Of a stretch of 7,922 nt of DNA, positions 5,650 through 7,922 are shown piece by piece. The position numbers were made by a program, and so were the translations under genes. The stretch spans positions 1 to 7,922 of the forward strand of contig JAQUUS010000060.1 of the NCBI GenBank assembly GCA_028693775.1, given 5' to 3'. Under the pieces are notes generated by a model that was given only the letters and a program-made list of their open reading frames with translations, was not told the origin of the DNA and made no database searches. The stretch comes from Alphaproteobacteria bacterium. Its GTDB lineage: Bacteria > Pseudomonadota > Alphaproteobacteria > UBA9219. How positions within the stretch are numbered: the first letter of the stretch is position 1; each line of letters starts with the position of its first letter.

Positions 5650-6837
5650 ATGATTATTAACCTTAGAACCGCAAACTCCATAGAACGGCCTCTTGCCGCA
5701 TATGCAACCAAGCTTTCCCGCGGGCGTTTTATCCAGGAGGAGCCGAGCGAGACGCGCACGCCGTTTCAGCGCGACCGGGACCGGATTATCCATTCGGGCG
5801 CGTTCCGAAAAATGCGCAACAAAACGCAGGTTTTTATCGAGCACGAAGGCGACTATTACCGCACGCGGCTAACGCATTCGCTTGAGGTTGCGCAGATAGC
5901 GCGGTCGATCAGCCGCGCGCTTGGGCTGGACGAAGACCTGACCGAGGCCATCGCTTTGGCACACGATCTTGGCCACACCTGCTTTGGGCACGCGGGCGAA
6001 GACGGGCTGAACGAGGCCATGCAAGCCTACGGCGGGTTCGATCACAACGAGCAGGCGTTTCGCATCCTGACCAAGATCGAGCAGAGGTATGCGCGGTTTG
6101 ACGGCTTGAACCTGACATGGGAAACGCTCGAAGGCATCGCCAAGCATCATGGCCCCGTTGCGCCTGAGGCCGTGTTGCCGACCATCCGCGAAGTCAACGC
6201 CGTGTGGGACCTCGATCTCTCGAACTACGCGGGCCCCGAAGCGCAGGTCGCCGCGCTGTCCGACGACATCGCCTACAACACACACGATGCCGACGACGGC
6301 CACAGAGCGGCCTTTTTCGGGATCGAAGACCTGTTTTGCCTGCCCGTGATTGGCGCATCGCTGAAGAAGATGCGCAATCTCTATCCCAACGCGACCCGTC
6401 CGCGCCTGATGTACGAAGCCGTGCGCGACGTTATCGGCCTGATGATCGACGATGTGCTCGAGCAAACGCGCCTGAACATCCTCGAGCTGAGCCCCCAGTC
6501 GGTCGAGGATATCCGGCGGGCGAAAAAGCCCACGGTTGCGTTCAGCGAAGACATGCTTCGGCACGTCCGCGTTTTGCATCAATACCTGCAAACGCACATG
6601 TACACGCACAGCAGCATCAATCCCAAGCGGATGAAGGCAAAGCAGATGGTGCACGATCTGTTCGACCGCTACATGGACGATCCGCTCAACCTGCCTCCGG
6701 CATGGAACGCGCAAGTGAAGCTCTGCAAGGACGAAAGCACCAAGGCGCGAACGATAGGCGACTATGTGGCGGGCATGACCGACCGTTTCGCCATCAAGGA
6801 GCATCACCGTCTGTTCGGCGGGGAGATGGGGATCTAA
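5650..6837 (+). CDS. dgt: Deoxyguanosinetriphosphate triphosphohydrolase-like protein (HD-domain dNTPase)
   Basis: Members of this family hydrolyse dNTPs, classically dGTP, to the deoxynucleoside and tripolyphosphate in the cytoplasm. Substrate preference of the alphaproteobacterial type varies. From ATG 5650 the protein has 395 residues, normal for the family. Visible hallmarks are the entry motif SRGR (23-26), TPFQRDRDRIIHSGAFRKM (37-55), and the HD-domain metal ligands H76 in RTRLTHS and H105-D106 in AHDLGHT. HHGP follows at 166-169, and SDDIAYNTHDADDG (204-217) supplies the distal Asp. The frame is open back to a TTG at 5521 and another ATG at 5614. The extra residues do not look like the family, which usually begins shortly before the APYA...SRGR region, so 5650 is preferred. 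It lacks a strong Shine-Dalgarno sequence (AAGAAGAAAA about 10 bases upstream). The argS/erpA neighbours common in other Alphaproteobacteria are not present in this window. Confidence 0.93.
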   Translation: MIINLRTANSIERPLAAYATKLSRGRFIQEEPSETRTPFQRDRDRIIHSGAFRKMRNKTQVFIEHEGDYYRTRLTHSLEVAQIARSISRALGLDEDLTEAIALAHDLGHTCFGHAGEDGLNEAMQAYGGFDHNEQAFRILTKIEQRYARFDGLNLTWETLEGIAKHHGPVAPEAVLPTIREVNAVWDLDLSNYAGPEAQVAALSDDIAYNTHDADDGHRAAFFGIEDLFCLPVIGASLKKMRNLYPNATRPRLMYEAVRDVIGLMIDDVLEQTRLNILELSPQSVEDIRRAKKPTVAFSEDMLRHVRVLHQYLQTHMYTHSSINPKRMKAKQMVHDLFDRYMDDPLNLPPAWNAQVKLCKDESTKARTIGDYVAGMTDRFAIKEHHRLFGGEMGI

Positions 6838-6857
6838 TCCATTGAACATGCGGTTAA

Positions 6858-6892
6858 TTTTCGTTTGCGCGCGGCGCAGGCGTTTACGAAAA
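6858..6892. repeat. Compound inverted repeat downstream of dgt
   Basis: An outer pair TTTTCGT (6858-6864) and ACGAAAA (6886-6892) encloses an inner GC-rich hairpin, TGCGC (6866-6870) and GCGCA (6874-6878), with a 3-base loop. The structure is asymmetric (7 unpaired bases on the right). It is not followed by a T-run on either strand, so it is not a standard intrinsic terminator. It could be a processing or transcript-end structure for dgt, or a protein-binding site upstream of the next gene. Confidence 0.35.
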
Positions 6893-6917
6893 AACACGAA
6901 TTAATTTCACAGTCTTC

Positions 6918-6926
6918 TGGTATAAA
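6918..6926 (+). promoter_or_regulatory. Candidate extended -10 promoter for the 225-aa gene
   Basis: TGG directly before TATAAA (6921-6926) fits the extended -10 form TGn-TATAAT. No good -35 box is found at 16-18 bases, which extended -10 promoters can tolerate. The predicted start near 6933 gives a leader of about 48 bases to the ATG at 6981. Confidence 0.4.
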
Positions 6927-6980
6927 TAAACCCCATAAAGACGCATATATTAACGCCTTATTTTACGAAAGATTTTAATC

Positions 6981-7658
6981 ATGACTGATGCTCCGGCCCA
7001 ATCGAACAGGACGTCCAAAGCAAAATCCGCGCTAGCCGCCGGTTTTTGGGGCATTCTGGGCGTTGCCAATCTCACCACGACCATGTTTTTCGGCAAGGAA
7101 GCTGTCGATAGAATAAGCCTCGCCCTCGATCAGTTTGGTCCTCAACGTTTTCCCGCCGATTTGTGGGACTACAATCAAATCAAGCCTATCGGCCATCCTC
7201 TTGCCGGTCTTCGGGAGATCGGCCTACCGGTCAAAATTCCCACGCAGACGCTTCAGGAAACATGGACGACCGAAAGCGGCAAAGTCATCGCCCATCAGAC
7301 GATGGTGAACGACGGTCTCGGCTGCACCGATCTTATCGGCGAAGCGGCGCGCAATACTTTGTGGATGAACGGCATTTCGCAAAATATTTCCCTGATCGTT
7401 CCGAAAGGCCAGCAGGCCTTGTTTTCCATAAAGCCTCATGTCGTCTCCACCTTTATCGAAGCTTCGAAGGAAGTCGGTACGCACAATCTGCTCGACGGTC
7501 TGGGCTATGCGGGGGCCGGGCTTCTCTATGGCGCGGTCACCCTCGCTTGCGCCTACTTCACGGGAAAGGCGGCTATCAAATTTCTTGAGGCTTCGGAGCC
7601 TTCCGAGCCGAAGGCAAAAGCCGCCAAGGCATCGAACTCAAACAAGCCTGAAATCTGA
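6981..7658 (+). CDS. Hypothetical membrane protein, 225 aa, two transmembrane segments flanking a central domain
   Basis: I do not recognise a family. The first hydrophobic segment spans about residues 17-37 (ALAAGFWGILGVANLTTTMFF) and follows a basic, Ser/Lys-containing N-terminus. The second spans about 173-195 and is rich in Gly, Ala and Leu (GYAGAGLLYGAVTLACAYF). Between them lies a domain of about 135 residues, predicted to be periplasmic if the termini are cytoplasmic. Its sequence is mixed, with PTQTLQETWTTESGK at 87-101 and ISLIVPKGQQALFSI at 136-150. The C-terminal tail is Ala/Lys/Ser/Glu-rich and probably disordered (SEPSEPKAKAAKASNSNKPE). The Shine-Dalgarno sequence is weak (GAAAGA about 10 bases upstream). 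The next gene starts 10 bases after the stop, so the two probably form an operon. Confidence 0.78.
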   Translation: MTDAPAQSNRTSKAKSALAAGFWGILGVANLTTTMFFGKEAVDRISLALDQFGPQRFPADLWDYNQIKPIGHPLAGLREIGLPVKIPTQTLQETWTTESGKVIAHQTMVNDGLGCTDLIGEAARNTLWMNGISQNISLIVPKGQQALFSIKPHVVSTFIEASKEVGTHNLLDGLGYAGAGLLYGAVTLACAYFTGKAAIKFLEASEPSEPKAKAAKASNSNKPEI

Positions 7659-7663
7659 GAGGG
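7658..7663 (+). promoter_or_regulatory. Ribosome-binding site of the last gene
   Basis: AGAGGG begins on the last base of the preceding TGA stop and lies five bases before the ATG at 7669. It fixes the start of the final partial gene and suggests coupled translation with the 225-aa gene. Confidence 0.6.
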
Positions 7664-7668
7664 TTATC

Positions 7669-7922
7669 ATGAAAAGCAAACAATCCCTGTTTAAAGATGC
7701 CGCCGTCCAAATGCTGAAGACGCGGAAAAGAAGCATTTTGGCTCACGGTTTTTTCATGGGACTCGGCGTGGCCGTCGTTGCGAGCGCCATGCATGCGCCC
7801 ATGGTTTCGGCTTTCGGCGCAGGCGCATTTATCGGCAGCGGCATCGGCCAGGCCTGCCTGGAAACGCGCTCCATCTATAAAGCCAAGGTCCGCGCCCAGA
7901 AGTATCTGGCGAACAAGCTCGG
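7669..7922 (+). CDS. Hypothetical small membrane protein, partial (first 84 residues), runs off the window
   Basis: The frame is open from ATG 7669 to the window edge. It encodes a basic, helical N-terminus (MKSKQSLFKD to KTRKRS, residues 1-22). Two hydrophobic segments follow, about 23-41 (ILAHGFFMGLGVAVVASAM) and about 44-63 (PMVSAFGAGAFIGSGIGQA, rich in Gly and Ala). A positively charged stretch comes next (YKAKVRAQKYLANK, 70-83). The pattern is a short helical hairpin with both ends in the cytoplasm. The first segment could be read as a signal peptide (ASAMHA), but the long N-terminal region and immediate second hydrophobic segment favour a membrane hairpin. It follows the 225-aa gene by 10 bases with a good ribosome-binding site. 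The family is unknown and the C-terminus is missing. Confidence 0.72.
   Translation, partial: MKSKQSLFKDAAVQMLKTRKRSILAHGFFMGLGVAVVASAMHAPMVSAFGAGAFIGSGIGQACLETRSIYKAKVRAQKYLANKL

Noticed and set aside
5869..6897. 342-codon minus-strand open frame opposite dgt
   Set aside because: Shadow of the clearly recognisable HD-domain gene.

Overview
The window looks like alphaproteobacterial chromosome. Its first 2.35 kb is the C-terminal half of RpoC, which closely follows the proteobacterial beta' subunit (bridge helix, trigger loop, zinc cysteines, SI3-like insertion). A complete dGTPase-like HD hydrolase of the type common in Alphaproteobacteria (dgt, 5650-6837) lies further along. Both have C/G-rich third codon positions. 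The genus cannot be named from the sequence; an uncultured or metagenomic lineage is plausible because the genes between these two are not recognisable.

Layout: (1) 1-2351, rpoC 3' part, closed by a strong intrinsic terminator at 2370-2407. The str operon (rpsL, rpsG, fusA, tuf), which often follows rpoC, is absent here. (2) 2475-5407, about 2.9 kb of unrecognised genes in alternating orientation: a cysteine-containing 256-aa protein (+), a 184-aa protein (-) whose 3' end overlaps it by 45 bp, a 169-aa protein with two predicted membrane helices (+), then a two-gene minus-strand unit encoding a 77-aa protein with an N-terminal peptide repeat and a 239-aa protein. (3) 5408-5649, a divergent intergenic region with one candidate promoter on each strand. 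(4) dgt. (5) 6838-6980, intergenic, with a compound inverted repeat and an extended -10 motif. (6) 6981-7922, two closely spaced membrane-protein genes, the second cut by the window edge.

The main find is that the 184-aa and 239-aa minus-strand proteins appear to be paralogues. They share an N-x-x-L-[IL]-E-A helix and a D-G-P-V-[DE]-[ST] motif with matching spacing, and the 239-aa protein seems to carry a second, more diverged copy. The 77-aa gene just upstream may correspond to the N-terminal extension of the 184-aa protein. No known function can be given for this family.

No RNA genes, CRISPR arrays, insertion sequences or attachment sites were seen. No intergenic stretch exceeds about 250 bases.
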